Shown here: positions 13,437-13,735 of the stretch, one piece after another
Position numbering within the stretch: the stretch's first letter is position 1
Layout of the letters: each line of letters starts with the position of its first letter
DNA from: Cytophagales bacterium
GTDB taxonomy: Bacteria; Bacteroidota; Bacteroidia; Cytophagales; Cyclobacteriaceae
Reading direction: 5' to 3'
NCBI GenBank assembly: GCA_003500135.1
Contig: DNTA01000048.1
Span: 1-13,735 of the forward strand
Length of the DNA: 13,735 nucleotides
Made by a program: the position numbers and the translations under genes
Notes under the pieces: generated by a model
Told to the model about the DNA's origin: nothing
Seen by the model: the letters and a program-made list of their open reading frames with translations, nothing else
The model's database searches: none

Positions 13437-13735
13437 CTATCTATTTTTAAAATCCACATAGGCCCTTTCATTGGCGCCAACGTATATTTGTCGCGGACGG
13501 CCTATTGGTTCTTTATTCTCACGCATTTCTTTCCACTGTGCTATCCAACCGGGCAAGCGACCTATTGAGAACATTACCGGGAACATATTGGTAGGGATAC
13601 CAATAGCGTTCATAATGATGCCCGAATAAAAGTCAACATTCGGATACAGCTTTCTTTCGACGAAGTAATCATCTTCGAGTGCGTGTTCTTCCAGTTTTTT
13701 GGCTATTTCGAGCATTTTATCTTGAATGCCAAGCT
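13437..13735 (-). CDS. gltA: Citrate synthase (partial, C-terminal 98 residues)
   Basis: The frame is open from the right edge to a TAG stop at 13437-13439, so only the C-terminal part is present. The ATG at 13715 is internal. It matches type II (hexameric-type) citrate synthase closely: [20 protein letters not shown] followed by [14 protein letters not shown] contains the conserved aspartate of NVDFYSG, which acts as the catalytic base taking a proton from acetyl-CoA. Next come [20 protein letters not shown] and the end [17 protein letters not shown]. The enzyme condenses acetyl-CoA and oxaloacetate, the entry step of the TCA cycle. A strong terminator follows the stop. Confidence 0.95.
   Translation of the reverse strand, partial: LGIQDKMLEIAKKLEEHALEDDYFVERKLYPNVDFYSGIIMNAIGIPTNMFPVMFSIGRLPGWIAQWKEMRENKEPIGRPRQIYVGANERAYVDFKNR

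Noticed and set aside
13437..13715. A complete 92-residue protein starting at ATG 13715
   Set aside because: The frame is open to the window edge and the sequence continues citrate synthase homology upstream, so the ATG is internal.

Overview
The window looks like chromosomal DNA from a member of the Bacteroidota, most likely a Cytophagales-type bacterium. This rests on AT-rich intergenic DNA, few Shine-Dalgarno sequences, upstream elements matching the phylum's TTTG / TAnnTTTG promoter (TTG-N19-TATTTTTG before queA is the clearest), and familiar gene types such as gyrA followed by a secreted TPR protein, a signal-peptide barrel protein ending in a Cys/His tail, and a long-form QueA. The genus cannot be named from the sequence alone. 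No mobile element, CRISPR array, tRNA or rRNA was found.

Layout. Positions 1-1808 (minus) hold a two-gene MacB/LolD-type ABC exporter, ATPase first; the permease runs off the left edge. Divergent from it, 2100-3137 (plus) encodes a probable outer-membrane barrel protein. Then come gyrA (3352-5883) and a secreted TPR protein (5911-7083) in one apparent operon ending in a strong terminator at 7110-7140. A POT-family peptide/H+ symporter (7316-8806) follows, with its own candidate promoter overlapped by an inverted repeat, and it ends in another terminator. A 251-residue protein of unknown function (8872-9627) starts 11 bases after that terminator. It resembles a shortened SerC-like aminotransferase.

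The right part is mostly on the minus strand. A 31-residue single-pass membrane peptide with a strong Shine-Dalgarno sequence (9848-9943) lies just upstream of a PspC-domain protein (9624-9821). Next is queA (10068-11276), divergent from menC (11323-12399, plus). RsmE (12389-13093) and an acyl-CoA-binding protein (13093-13353) form a coupled pair. Finally the 3' end of citrate synthase (13437 to the edge) has its terminator at 13387-13415.

Most genes are core functions: DNA topology, menaquinone synthesis, tRNA and rRNA modification, the TCA cycle and peptide uptake. I do not see a multi-gene novel system. The least expected items are the unannotated membrane micropeptide upstream of PspC, the shortened aminotransferase-like protein, the Cys/His tail on the barrel protein, alanine at the GyrA quinolone position, and the inverted repeat over the peptide-transporter promoter. 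Genes are tightly packed: two convergent pairs overlap at their stop codons and one divergent pair overlaps promoter with start codon. No gene-free stretch exceeds 300 bases.
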